Source: JBFWMG01 sp050251715 (lineage in GTDB: Bacteria > Desulfobacterota > Desulfovibrionia > Desulfovibrionales > Desulfovibrionaceae). From it: a stretch of 32,183 nucleotides of DNA. Below the pieces are notes generated by a model. It was not told where the DNA came from, made no database searches, and was given only the letters and a program-made list of their open reading frames with translations. The translations under genes were made by a program, and so were the position numbers. The stretch is taken from NCBI GenBank assembly GCA_050251715.1, contig JBFWMG010000037.1:1-32183 (forward strand), written 5' to 3'. Below, piece after piece: positions 24,061 to 32,183 of this stretch; position 1 is the first letter of the stretch, and every line of letters begins with the position of its first letter.

Positions 24061-26514
24061 ATGACGGAGCAGCAGGCCGCAGCGAAGCAGGAGAAAAAGT
24101 CAGGAAGTAAGCGCAGCTCACGGTGGGCACGTCGCCGTGAGCGGTATTCACGTCTCATCGATCCGCGTAGTTGGAGCTTGCGGTGGCGCTTCGTGTACGT
24201 GACCTTGGGGTTGCTCATTTGCGGCAATCTCAGTCTCATGGCCTTTTTCCTGTTCACGCTGGAGAACGAAGTGGCGCGCACAGTGAAGGACCGCCTGGGC
24301 ACGTATGCGCTTCTGGTGGAAAACAGACTGGGCCAGGTGCAGAACCTTCTTCTTTCCCAGTCTGTCGCCTTGTCGCAGGCCGCCGAATTGCAGGTGGCCT
24401 TTTCCGTGCCCGACCACAACAGCACCCGCGACTTTCTTATACGTTACGCGGATAAAATGCGGCTGCACACCGGCTATGTGTCCCTGACCCTGTACAGCCA
24501 TACGCCGCCGGCCCTCGTGTTGGCGCGCACGGTCAACGTGGAGGAGTGGGGCGACGACGAGTCGGCGGACATCGGGGTGGTGCGCACCATGCGGGAGCGC
24601 ACGCCCATGCGCGACATGTTCGTCACCGAAAGGGGACTGGCCCTGCGAGGCCTCTCTCCCATGGTGATGGGCGGCAACTTGTTGGGCACCGTGGCCGCGA
24701 GCGCGGATGTGGCCGAGGCGTTGGAGGGCTTGCCGAGGGTGGATGGCATAGGCGTGGCGCTTCTGGTGCCCCCGCGTGCCGTCGAGGGGCAGGAGTCGGG
24801 AGTCTTCGTCCCCTGGGACGTGCAGGGCCGCGTGGGCAAGATAGACCAGCGGGTGCTGACGAGCCGTGTGGAGCCGGGATCAGACATCCGGCGAGCCCTG
24901 GACGCGTATTTCATGGCCTTGCCCCTGCGCGATGCCGGCAGCGCCATTGTGGGCAGCGTGGTGGTGGCCTTTGACGCCACGGAACTCAAGCGCGACAAAT
25001 GGCAGAACGTGCTGCTGCTGTCCGGCCTTTTCCTGGCCGGGTCCGTACTCATCCTGGCCATCCTGTATTTCAACGTGGAGCGCATGGAGTTGTTTTTCCG
25101 GCGGCTCAAGAAGATCATCATCGCCTCCCACGCCAATGATTTTTCACAGCGCTTCGAAAGCGACCACATCCATTGCCTGGATGTGCTCCATTGCAACAAC
25201 GAGGAATGTCCGGTGTACCGGGATCCTGAGCTGGTCTGCTATCTGGAGACCGGCTCGGAAGCGATTTCACCCCGCTGGCGCGACACCTGTATCTACCTCA
25301 ACAAGTACGACCGCTGCAGCAATTGTCCGGTCTATGCCATGCGCCGTGGCGACGAGCTGGTGGAGGCGCGCAACGTCATCAACACCATGATGCGCCTGTG
25401 GTGCGACTTCCTCTCCCGGGTCGGCCATCAGCTGGCGTATGTGTTGCGCGCGCAGGAGCAGTACGGCAGGGTCATGAGTCTGGACGACGTGTCGCAACGT
25501 CTGGAGCAGATGGCCAAGCTGACCTTCTTCAACCACGACCTGCAGGGCGTCCTGGAAAAGAGCGAGGTGTACGAGCAGGTCTCCTACGTGTTCCAGAAGG
25601 ATTTCGGCATCACGAAATATGTGCTTTTCGAGGTGGATCCGGACACGGAAATGAGTCTGGTGGCCGTGGACAAGATGCCTTCCATTCCCTTGTGCAAGCG
25701 CGAAGTGGTGCTGGCGGGCGACATCTGCCGCGCCAGGCGCGTGGCCGAGGATGTCGTCTCCTTCTACAATCCCAAATTGTGTCCCTACTTCAACTGCGAC
25801 CACACAAGCGAGGTGCGGTGCTGTCTGCCCATGGTCATGGGCGGCCAGGTGGGCGCGGTGTTCTCCTTCCTGGCGCCGCGCCGGGAATGGGATGAAAAGG
25901 TCCGCCCCCTGCTGCCCGTCGTGCGCAAGTACCTGGACGAATGCGCGCCCGTGCTCAGCTCGTTGCGCCTGCTCAAGGTCACCAAGGAACAGGCGTTGCG
26001 CGATCCCATGACCCATTGCCACAACCGCCGTTTCCTGGACGAGTTCATCACCAAGTATGAACCGCTTTCCGAGCGGGAACACCGGAAGACCGGTTTCCTC
26101 ATGGCCGACCTCGATTTCTTCAAGGAGGTCAACGACAAATACGGGCATGAGTCGGGCGATGCCATCCTGAAGCAGGTGGTCGCCATCATGCAGGGCAGCG
26201 TACGCCGTTCCGACCTTGTCATCCGCTATGGCGGCGAGGAATTCCTCATGCTGTTGCAGGATGTGAAGCCCGGCATGTCCGAGCAGGTGGCGGAAAAGAT
26301 CCGCTCCGGCGTGGAGCAGCATCTGTTCAATTTGCCGGACGGACGGGGCATCCACAAGACCATAAGCTTGGGCGTGGCCGAGTACCCGGATGACGCCATG
26401 GCGCTGTACAAGGCGATCAAGTTTGCGGACGTGGCCCTGTATGAGGCCAAGAATACCGGCCGCAACCGGGTGGTGCGCTTCCACAAGGACTTGTGGAAGG
26501 ACGAGAACTATTAG
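24061..26514 (+). CDS. Membrane diguanylate cyclase with Cys-rich and GAF-like sensor domains
   Basis: The protein has 817 residues. A basic cytoplasmic N-terminus leads to TM1 (about 43-66), a periplasmic Cache-like sensor (about 67-315) and TM2 (about 316-338). Next comes a cysteine-rich module (about 370-425; motifs HCNNEECPVY, VCYLETG, RCSNCPVY) that resembles the two-CW-type Cys motif of deltaproteobacterial sensors. A GAF-like domain (about 480-640) has further cysteines (CPYFNC, CC). The GGDEF domain is at about 645-805. The active motif GGEEF (724-728) is intact, and the inhibitory RxxD site (RRSD) lies five residues before it, so it should make c-di-GMP with feedback inhibition. GGAGGGA supports the start at 24061. 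The stop codon TAG is the first three bases of repeat copy 2. Confidence 0.9.
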   Translation: MTEQQAAAKQEKKSGSKRSSRWARRRERYSRLIDPRSWSLRWRFVYVTLGLLICGNLSLMAFFLFTLENEVARTVKDRLGTYALLVENRLGQVQNLLLSQSVALSQAAELQVAFSVPDHNSTRDFLIRYADKMRLHTGYVSLTLYSHTPPALVLARTVNVEEWGDDESADIGVVRTMRERTPMRDMFVTERGLALRGLSPMVMGGNLLGTVAASADVAEALEGLPRVDGIGVALLVPPRAVEGQESGVFVPWDVQGRVGKIDQRVLTSRVEPGSDIRRALDAYFMALPLRDAGSAIVGSVVVAFDATELKRDKWQNVLLLSGLFLAGSVLILAILYFNVERMELFFRRLKKIIIASHANDFSQRFESDHIHCLDVLHCNNEECPVYRDPELVCYLETGSEAISPRWRDTCIYLNKYDRCSNCPVYAMRRGDELVEARNVINTMMRLWCDFLSRVGHQLAYVLRAQEQYGRVMSLDDVSQRLEQMAKLTFFNHDLQGVLEKSEVYEQVSYVFQKDFGITKYVLFEVDPDTEMSLVAVDKMPSIPLCKREVVLAGDICRARRVAEDVVSFYNPKLCPYFNCDHTSEVRCCLPMVMGGQVGAVFSFLAPRREWDEKVRPLLPVVRKYLDECAPVLSSLRLLKVTKEQALRDPMTHCHNRRFLDEFITKYEPLSEREHRKTGFLMADLDFFKEVNDKYGHESGDAILKQVVAIMQGSVRRSDLVIRYGGEEFLMLLQDVKPGMSEQVAEKIRSGVEQHLFNLPDGRGIHKTISLGVAEYPDDAMALYKAIKFADVALYEAKNTGRNRVVRFHKDLWKDENY

Positions 26515-26617
26515 AGCATCTTAACTTTGAAAAGGTTTAGACGCTCTTATGCATTTTTTTGGAATAATGCTTCATTATTTCAACTTGTAACATTGCTTCA
26601 ATGGTACAATGCGCTAG
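26512..26617. repeat. 106-bp three-hairpin repeat, copy 2
   Basis: It is the same length as 17939-18044 and differs from it at seven positions. The stems persist with wobble pairs and a few mismatches; the outer stem has one A-C mismatch. It fills the whole gap between converging genes: its first bases are the TAG stop of the diguanylate cyclase (26512-26514), and CTA at 26614-26616 is the TAG stop of the alkyltransferase. It may end transcription from both sides. Confidence 0.85.
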
Positions 26618-27144
26618 CGGTGGCCGGTGCCGGCGGCTTGGGGCGGGAGGTGGCGAGCGATGGTGTTGTTCGCCACGTCAATCCCCTCCAGGGCGAGCAG
26701 ATGGGCCTTCATGCCCAGGCCGGAGCCGGTAAAGCCGGTCAGTGCGCCCGATGCGCCCACCACGCGATGGCAGGGCACAAGGAGCGGCCATCGGTTGGCG
26801 GCCATGGCGCGGCCCACGGCGCGGGCGGCGCGCGGATAGCCCGCCAGGGCGGCCAGTCCGCCATAGGTGAGCACGGCGCCGTGCGGCGCCTTGAGGCGCA
26901 GCGTGGCCAGGACGGCACGCGAGAAAGGGGTCAAGGTGTCGTCGGCCAAGGCCACGTCTGGCCAGCGGGCGTCCTGGCCTGAAGCGTAGCGCGCCAGGGC
27001 GGCGGCCATGGCGCTTCCCTGGCTGGACAGCGCGGTGGTGGGCAAGGCCGTATCGGCCCACAGCAGCCGGATGCCCGCAAGGCGTTCGCCGCTCCAGGCA
27101 AGATCAAGACGGATGCGGTCGGCGGTGATGGTTTCGAGCAACAT
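26614..27144 (-). CDS. Methylated-DNA--protein-cysteine methyltransferase
   Basis: This 176-residue suicide enzyme removes alkyl groups from O6-alkylguanine in DNA by transfer to its own cysteine. The acceptor is Cys125 in the PCHRV motif. The C-terminal DNA-binding domain (about 72-165) is well conserved, with TYGGLAALAGYPRAARAVG containing the helix-turn-helix and arginine finger. The N-terminal domain is short and divergent, as usual in Ogt-type proteins. The start at 27144 has AAGAGG 6 nt upstream; a longer frame to 27252 lacks a site. It diverges from the GGDEF-EAL gene and converges on the diguanylate cyclase, with its stop codon inside the repeat. Confidence 0.93.
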   Translation of the reverse strand: MLLETITADRIRLDLAWSGERLAGIRLLWADTALPTTALSSQGSAMAAALARYASGQDARWPDVALADDTLTPFSRAVLATLRLKAPHGAVLTYGGLAALAGYPRAARAVGRAMAANRWPLLVPCHRVVGASGALTGFTGSGLGMKAHLLALEGIDVANNTIARHLPPQAAGTGHR

Positions 27145-27298
27145 GGCGGACCTCTTGGTTGGTGGGAGGTTCTGGCCGGGGCGGGTGTGGGGTGGCCTGA
27201 CTGGGCACAGCCCTTGCCCTCCGGCAATACCCATGCCATGTATCCCATACATGGAGTGGCTTCAACCCGGCTGCTGACCGTGGAACCGACGGATACCC

Positions 27299-30200
27299 AT
27301 GAACGAAAGCACGCCTGACCCCCTGTCGCCAGGGGACCGCACTCCCTCCGGGGCACCTTGCCAGAGTGACACCCAGCTTGCGGTCCAGGATCCCATGGCT
27401 GCGGGATTGCTGCGGGTTGGCATTGTGGTCAACATGGCCGCCATCCTTCTGGCGGTCATCATGTATCTCTCCATTGCCGCGTGGCAGTTTTTGGCTCTCG
27501 CCGCGGGGCTTGGCATCGCGTCGGCGTGTCTGGTCCCCGCCAGGTGGGGCATGGCCGCCGCGCATACCGAACGCGCAGGCATGTGGCTGGTGCTGGCTCT
27601 TGCCCTGGACTTCATCGCGGGCGCACTCTTCCTCACAGGCGCGGTAACGATCCATACCCTGGGCGGCATCGGCCTGGCCGGCATCTGTTGCGTCCTGGTC
27701 ATGCCCGGTTGCTGGCGTGTCTGGACGCCGCTTTTGGGTGTCTATGCCGCCGTGCTCATAGGCCTGGAACGGTATCCCCTTCTGCCGCGCTATGATGTGG
27801 CCACGTTGTTGCCGCCCGTGGCGTACATGGCCATGCTGGCGTTCATCTTTCTTTCGGGCATGGGGTTTGTCGCGATCCGCGCCTGGCGCACCGCTGGCAG
27901 CATCCGGTTCCGTCTGCTCACGGCATTCGTGGCCGTGGTCTTGCTGCCATCCCTCATCACCATCGCCACGCTGCTTGTGGTGGACAGGCAAAGCGTGCGT
28001 GCCTTTGCGGAAAGCAAGCTGGAAACCATGGCATCGCTCCGGGAACAGGAGATTGCCGCCTGGATGCGCGAATTGCGCGACGGCGTGCACGGCATGGTGC
28101 AGGACGAGAGCGTGCAAGCATTGATGCAGCGCCTGTTGGAGCAGGCCGCGAAAAGCCAGAAGCCGTTTGGGCAGGATAGGGATGCGATGCTGTTGCGGGT
28201 GGCGTTGCAGCGCAGTCCGCAGTTCAAGTCCGTGGAACTGCTCGACGTGGGCGGCTGGATCGTCGTGTCCCTGTCGCCGTCCATGGAAGGCGAATTCAGC
28301 GGTTACGCGCCGTATCTGCGGCAGGCCGTGTCCTCCAAGGATGTGGTGGTGGCATTGCAATCCCGGGCGGGGGATGACAGCTCGGGCGTGGTGCTGGCCT
28401 TCTGCATCCGCGACAAAGAAGGTGAGCCGTTGGGCGTGCTGGTGGCGCGCATGAGTTTGCAGGGATTGGATGCGCTCTTGTTGTCGCATGATGCGAGTGT
28501 CCCGGTGCGCACCGTCCTGGTCGATACGGACCTGCTGCAGGTCAGGTCCGACAGCGATGTCCATGACGCGGTGCGGGTCTTTGTGGATTCGTTGGCCAGC
28601 CGTGCGGCCGTTGTGGATCATGTGAACGGCGCGGCGATCTATGAGGACCACAGGGGCGTACCCGTGGTGGGCGTGTGGCGCTGGCTGCCGGAATTGAAAG
28701 TGGGCTTGTTGGTGGAAGAGGACCAGGCATCGGCCTTTGCCAGCACCACGGCGTCGCTGCGCATCAACGTGGGGGTGACGCTGGCGGCGTTGCTGCTGGC
28801 CGTGCTGGCGGCGTTGTACATCACCCGCAGCATTGCCGCGCCGCTGGCCGAACTGGCGGCAACCGCGACCAGGGCGGCTGGGGGCGACCTGTATGTGGAA
28901 GCGCGGGTGGGGCACGATGACGAGGTGGGGGCATTGGCCGTGGCCTTTAATGCCATGGTGGCCCGGTCGCGCGAGCTTATCGCCGACTTGGAGCAGCGGG
29001 TGGAGGCGTTGAAGGAAGCGGAGTTGACGCTGACCAACTACACCTTTGAGCTGGAAAACCAGATAACGGAGCGGCAACGCGTTGAGGAACGGCTGCAATA
29101 CCAGGCCTTCCACGATCCGCTGACGGGCCTGGCCAACCGCGCCATGCTGCTGGAGCGGCTGGAGCGGGCGGCCGAGCGCGGCAAGCGGCGGACAAACTAC
29201 CTGTACGCGGTGCTGTTCATCGACATGGACCGCTTCAAGGTGGTCAACGATTCCTTGGGCCACAGCATGGGCGACAAGATGCTGGTGGAGGCCTCCCTGC
29301 GCATCAAGATAAGCGTGCGCACCCTGGACACGGTCTGCCGCCTGGGCGGCGACGAGTTCGTGGTGCTGCTGGAGGAAATCCAGAGCCCGCGCGAGGCGGT
29401 GCAGATCGCCAAGCGGATCAAGGACTCCATCCGTTCCCCATTTTTCCTGGGCGGGCACGAGGTCCACACCACCGCGAGCATCGGCGTGCTGCTCAACGGC
29501 AACGAGTACGACAGTCCGGAAGAGCTGTTGCGCGACGTGAACATCGCCATGCACCACGCCAAGGAACTGGGCCGCGACAAGGTCAAGGTGTTCCAGTCGA
29601 GCATGCGCGAGGCGGCGGTGCGCGCCATGCTCATCGAGGGCGATCTGCGCAAGGCCGTGCTCAACGACGAGTTCTTCATCGTGTACCAGCCCATCCTCAA
29701 TCTCAAGACGCGCACCCTGTCCGGGTTCGAGGCGCTTGTGCGCTGGCAGCATCCCGAGCGCGGCCTTGTGTACCCAGCGGATTTCATCCATATCGCCGAG
29801 GATTCCGGGCTCATCGTGCCCATGGGCGAGAAGATCATCCGGCGCGGCTGCAAGCGCATGGCGGAGTGGAAGCGCACCTACCCGGAACAGGCCAAGAACC
29901 TGACCCTGGCCATCAACCTGTCCGCGCGCCAGTTCGTGCATGAGGATCTGCGCGACGTGGTGTACGACGCCATCCAGGCCTCGGGCGTGGATCCGGCCTC
30001 GCTGACCATGGAAATCACGGAAAGCGTGGTCATGGAGAATGCGGAAAAGGCCATCATGACCCTCAAGCAGTTGAAGAAGCTGGGCATCAAGGTCAGTGTG
30101 GACGACTTTGGCACGGGCTACTCCTCGCTCAGCTATTTGCAACGCTTCCCGCTCGACATCCTCAAGATCGACCGCAGCTTCATCATGCGCATGGAGGAAG

Positions 30201-30412
30201 ACCCTGAAAGCCGGGAGATCGTGCGCGCCATCCTGTCCCTGTCCCACGCCCTGTCGTTGCGCGTGGTGGCCGAGGGCGTGAGCACGGAATACCACCTGGA
30301 GATCCTGGACGACCTGGGCTGCCAATATGTGCAGGGCTTTTTCTTCTCCAAGCCGCTGAATCACATGGAGGCGGAGAAGTGGGTCTCCGGCGAGATCAAG
30401 CCCCCGCTGTAG
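27299..30412 (+). CDS. Membrane GGDEF-EAL c-di-GMP protein with HAMP domain
   Basis: The protein has 1037 residues. About six to seven hydrophobic segments lie in the first 230 residues. A probable periplasmic sensor (about 235-485), a last TM (about 487-508), HAMP (about 510-565) and a short coiled coil follow, then GGDEF (about 600-770) and EAL (about 785-1030). GGDEF at 683-687 is intact, with an RxxD inhibitory site (RTLD) five residues before it. The EAL motif at 811-813 and the DDFGTGYSSL and KIDRSF segments needed for phosphodiesterase activity are intact, so it may be bifunctional. The membrane-rich N-terminus resembles an MASE-type sensor. The start at 27299 has only a weak site; Met33 of this frame is an alternative. 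Confidence 0.92.
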   Translation: MNESTPDPLSPGDRTPSGAPCQSDTQLAVQDPMAAGLLRVGIVVNMAAILLAVIMYLSIAAWQFLALAAGLGIASACLVPARWGMAAAHTERAGMWLVLALALDFIAGALFLTGAVTIHTLGGIGLAGICCVLVMPGCWRVWTPLLGVYAAVLIGLERYPLLPRYDVATLLPPVAYMAMLAFIFLSGMGFVAIRAWRTAGSIRFRLLTAFVAVVLLPSLITIATLLVVDRQSVRAFAESKLETMASLREQEIAAWMRELRDGVHGMVQDESVQALMQRLLEQAAKSQKPFGQDRDAMLLRVALQRSPQFKSVELLDVGGWIVVSLSPSMEGEFSGYAPYLRQAVSSKDVVVALQSRAGDDSSGVVLAFCIRDKEGEPLGVLVARMSLQGLDALLLSHDASVPVRTVLVDTDLLQVRSDSDVHDAVRVFVDSLASRAAVVDHVNGAAIYEDHRGVPVVGVWRWLPELKVGLLVEEDQASAFASTTASLRINVGVTLAALLLAVLAALYITRSIAAPLAELAATATRAAGGDLYVEARVGHDDEVGALAVAFNAMVARSRELIADLEQRVEALKEAELTLTNYTFELENQITERQRVEERLQYQAFHDPLTGLANRAMLLERLERAAERGKRRTNYLYAVLFIDMDRFKVVNDSLGHSMGDKMLVEASLRIKISVRTLDTVCRLGGDEFVVLLEEIQSPREAVQIAKRIKDSIRSPFFLGGHEVHTTASIGVLLNGNEYDSPEELLRDVNIAMHHAKELGRDKVKVFQSSMREAAVRAMLIEGDLRKAVLNDEFFIVYQPILNLKTRTLSGFEALVRWQHPERGLVYPADFIHIAEDSGLIVPMGEKIIRRGCKRMAEWKRTYPEQAKNLTLAINLSARQFVHEDLRDVVYDAIQASGVDPASLTMEITESVVMENAEKAIMTLKQLKKLGIKVSVDDFGTGYSSLSYLQRFPLDILKIDRSFIMRMEEDPESREIVRAILSLSHALSLRVVAEGVSTEYHLEILDDLGCQYVQGFFFSKPLNHMEAEKWVSGEIKPPL

Positions 30413-30821
30413 GCTGTTTCCGATGCCATCCTCCCCCCCGTGGTTTTGTGCGCCGCCCGCCCCGGCGCCACGGTCCCGGGCGTGTCCCTTGCCTTGTCCG
30501 CACCGCGTCGTGGCCCTCGCGGGGGGGGGGAGCGTGGGGTGGGCAGGCGCATTTCACCCCTCGCTTTCCCGTTTTGCCCACGGCACCATGGACGCGGGGC
30601 GGCCTGCGTGCGGCAAGCGCGTTCAGGCAATCCCGTTTGGGCGGGAGCGGCCAGGTGGGGCGGCATGGACGAAAAACGTATCATGTTGTAAGAATACGCC
30701 ATCGTGTCATTGGCGGGCCGCGCGGTTGGTGCGGGCGGGGACGGCCAGGCGGGGCGGGGCAGGTTTTGGCCGCTGTGGCCTGGAGAGCGGCTGTGCACGG
30801 AATGCGGAAGGGGTATGCGTG
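30413..30821. other. 409-nt gap with a ten-G tract
   Basis: No gene is supported here. The open frame that runs through it into the next gene is low-complexity and lacks a start site. The notable item is a run of ten G at 30521-30530, the longest homopolymer I saw. A short stem 30677-30681/30694-30698 lies about 125 nt before the next start. Confidence 0.5.
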
Positions 30822-31820
30822 ATGACGAGCAGATATTGGTGTGCGTTGCTGGTGATGGTGTTGCTTGTGCCGGCGTTGGGCAGGGCGTCCATGCTGCCGG
30901 GGTATGTCCTGCCCGAAGAGGAAAAACCGGTTGCCGCCATCCCAACCGCCCCTGGCGCGTCAACGCCGGGCGCGGCCTGGCGCGAACCGGCCACGGGCAT
31001 GGACTTCATCTGGGTGCCCGCGGGATGCTTCCAGATGGGGAGCCCGGACACGGAGGCGCACCGCGACCCCGATGAAGGCCCGCTGCATGAGGTGTGCGTG
31101 GACGGGTTCTGGATGGGGAAGAACGAGGTGACGGTGGGCCAGTTCCGCGCGTTTGTGGATGCCACGGGATACCGCACCGATGCCGACCAGCAGGGCAAGG
31201 CCTGGATTTTTGACGAGAGCACGGAATGGACGTGGAAGGAAGTGGATGGCAAGTCGTGGCGCGATGTCGGCTTTGCCCAGGACGACCGGCATCCGGTGGT
31301 CAACGTGTCGTGGAACGATGCCAAGGCCTTTGTGCGCTGGGTTTCCGGCAAGGGCGGCGGCTCGTTCCGGCTGCCCACCGAGGCGGAATGGGAATATGCG
31401 GCCCGGGCGGGAACCACGACAATGTTCTATTGGGGCAGCGAAGCCAAGGCCTGCTCTTATGCCAATGTGGCGGACCTGACGGCCTTCCCCAGTGGTTCGA
31501 AGCGCAAGTGGGGTGGCTCGTTTGCGTGTACCGACAAGTATTGGGGCACGGCCCCGGTGGGCTCATACCGCGCCAATGCCTTTGGCCTGCATGACATGCT
31601 GGGCAATGTGTGGGAGTGGTGCGCGGACTGGTACGGCAAGGAGTATTACGCCTCAAGCCCTCGCAACAAGCCCACGGGCCCGGCCAGCGGCTCGTACCGG
31701 GTGTTCCGTGGCGGCAGTTGGAGCAGCGGCCCGAGTTTTGCCCGCGCCGCCAACCGCTACTGGTTTGCGCCGTACAGCCGGTGCAGCTACCTGGGCCTGC
31801 GTCTCATCAGGATGCCCTGA
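30822..31820 (+). CDS. Exported sulfatase-modifying-factor-like protein without catalytic Cys
   Basis: The protein has 332 residues. A signal peptide of about 22 residues (cut near GRA-S) sends it to the periplasm. A linker rich in Ala and Pro follows, then a formylglycine-generating-enzyme (FGE-sulfatase) fold at about 55-330: FIWVPAGCFQMGS, VNVSWNDAKAFVRW, RLPTEAEWEYAARAG, GNVWEWCADWY and FRGGSWSSG. In true FGE the segment after GGS carries two active cysteines; here it reads GGSWSSGPSFARAANR with none. It is therefore probably not a sulfatase activator but one of the many binding or structural SUMF-fold proteins. No sulfatase gene is nearby. The start at 30822 has GAAGGGG 8 nt upstream. 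Confidence 0.88.
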   Translation: MTSRYWCALLVMVLLVPALGRASMLPGYVLPEEEKPVAAIPTAPGASTPGAAWREPATGMDFIWVPAGCFQMGSPDTEAHRDPDEGPLHEVCVDGFWMGKNEVTVGQFRAFVDATGYRTDADQQGKAWIFDESTEWTWKEVDGKSWRDVGFAQDDRHPVVNVSWNDAKAFVRWVSGKGGGSFRLPTEAEWEYAARAGTTTMFYWGSEAKACSYANVADLTAFPSGSKRKWGGSFACTDKYWGTAPVGSYRANAFGLHDMLGNVWEWCADWYGKEYYASSPRNKPTGPASGSYRVFRGGSWSSGPSFARAANRYWFAPYSRCSYLGLRLIRMP

Positions 31821-31848
31821 CTCCCTGCCGGTCCCCTCAACGCACGAA

Positions 31849-31866
31849 AGGCGGCCAAAGCCGCCT
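31849..31866. terminator. Hairpin after the SUMF-like gene
   Basis: Arms 31849-31855 and 31860-31866 form a perfect 7-bp stem with a 4-nt loop, 29 nt past the stop. No U-run follows on the plus strand, so the terminator call is weak. The rest of 31821-31974 shows nothing. Confidence 0.4.
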
Positions 31867-31974
31867 CAAGTTGCTGACAAACCGCCATGTCTCTTTGCTA
31901 TTTCTTTCTTGAAATCGTGCGGCCCACGGCGCCAGATAACCGCCCTCCATACCCTCGTCCACAGGCTTCGGGGC

Positions 31975-32183
31975 CGCCCGCCTGGGAAACGCACGTGCCC
32001 CAACCGTATCCCCCCTCCCCCGCCAGTCGTCCGCCTGGGGAATGCACTTGTCCCACCCGTATCCGCCTCCCCAACCAGCCGTCCGCCTGGGGAATGCGCC
32101 TGTCCCAACCGTATCCGCCTCCCCAACCAGCCGTCCGCCTGGGGAATGCGCCTGTCCCAACCGTATCCGCCTCCCCAACCAGC
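31975..32183. repeat. 52-bp tandem repeat array, cut by the window edge
   Basis: Four head-to-tail units lie at 31975-32027 (53 bp, diverged), 32028-32079, 32080-32131 and 32132-32183. The last two are identical; divergence rises to the left. The unit is not a multiple of three, so an open frame across it would change reading phase at each unit, which argues against coding. It is not CRISPR, as there are no unique spacers. The array probably continues to the right. Confidence 0.85.

Noticed and set aside
27104..30364. Minus-strand open frame of about 1086 codons opposite the GGDEF-EAL gene
   Set aside because: It is the mirror of a GC-rich coding strand: rich in His, Gln, Arg and Ala, without domains. 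The plus strand has full GGDEF, EAL and HAMP motifs.
31837..32178. Minus-strand frame through the tandem repeat array
   Set aside because: The 52-bp unit shifts phase at each repeat, so the peptide repeats only appear in pieces; no start site.
31975..32183. CRISPR array
   Set aside because: The whole 52-bp unit repeats, including what would be spacers, and no cas gene is present.

Overview
The window looks like chromosomal DNA of a GC-rich member of the Desulfovibrionaceae or a close relative among the sulfate-reducing Desulfobacterota. The best clue is the 62-residue ferredoxin at 5800-5988. It has the CxxDxxCxxxCP first cluster motif known from Desulfovibrio africanus ferredoxin III. Cysteine-rich c-di-GMP enzymes, a cobT gene and a dense chemosensory repertoire fit this. 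No rRNA, tRNA, CRISPR, phage or transposase gene was found.

Layout. 1-710 is non-coding and full of hairpins. 711-3841 (minus strand) holds a receiver-TPR protein, a small zinc-ribbon protein and cobT. 4031-5539 is a membrane-anchored HtrA/Do serine protease with two PDZ domains, and 5800-5988 is the ferredoxin. 6312-10707 is a compact run of six plus-strand genes: a YkgJ-type cysteine cluster protein, a small unknown, a TPR protein, a helical-repeat protein, an EI24/CysZ-like membrane protein and an RluA-family pseudouridine synthase. 11212-15107 is a clearly more AT-rich islet of three consecutive lipoprotein genes, ending in a TPR-CHAT caspase-like protease. 15313-17845 (minus) is rdgB-glmS. 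18064-19533 (minus) is a PAS histidine kinase, and rimO diverges from it. rpsA and sppA follow and overlap by 14 bases. 24061-26514 and 27299-30412 are two large membrane c-di-GMP proteins (GGDEF, and GGDEF-EAL), with an O6-alkylguanine DNA alkyltransferase gene between them. 30822-31820 is an exported sulfatase-modifying-factor-like protein that lacks the expected catalytic cysteines. The window ends inside a 52-bp tandem repeat array.

Most genes are housekeeping (translation: rpsA, rimO, RluA; cell wall precursor: glmS; nucleotide and DNA sanitation: rdgB, alkyltransferase; cobamide: cobT; envelope proteolysis: HtrA, SppA) or signalling (receiver-TPR, histidine kinase, two c-di-GMP enzymes).

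The least ordinary items are: (1) the all-lipoprotein CHAT protease cassette in AT-rich DNA; (2) a 106-bp three-hairpin repeat present twice (17939-18044 and 26512-26617, 99/106 identical), whose second copy supplies the stop codons of both flanking convergent genes; (3) the hairpin-rich 1-710 segment; (4) the 52-bp tandem array at the right edge. Coordinates of motifs and stems were read by hand. Family names rest on motif recognition, not on database searches.
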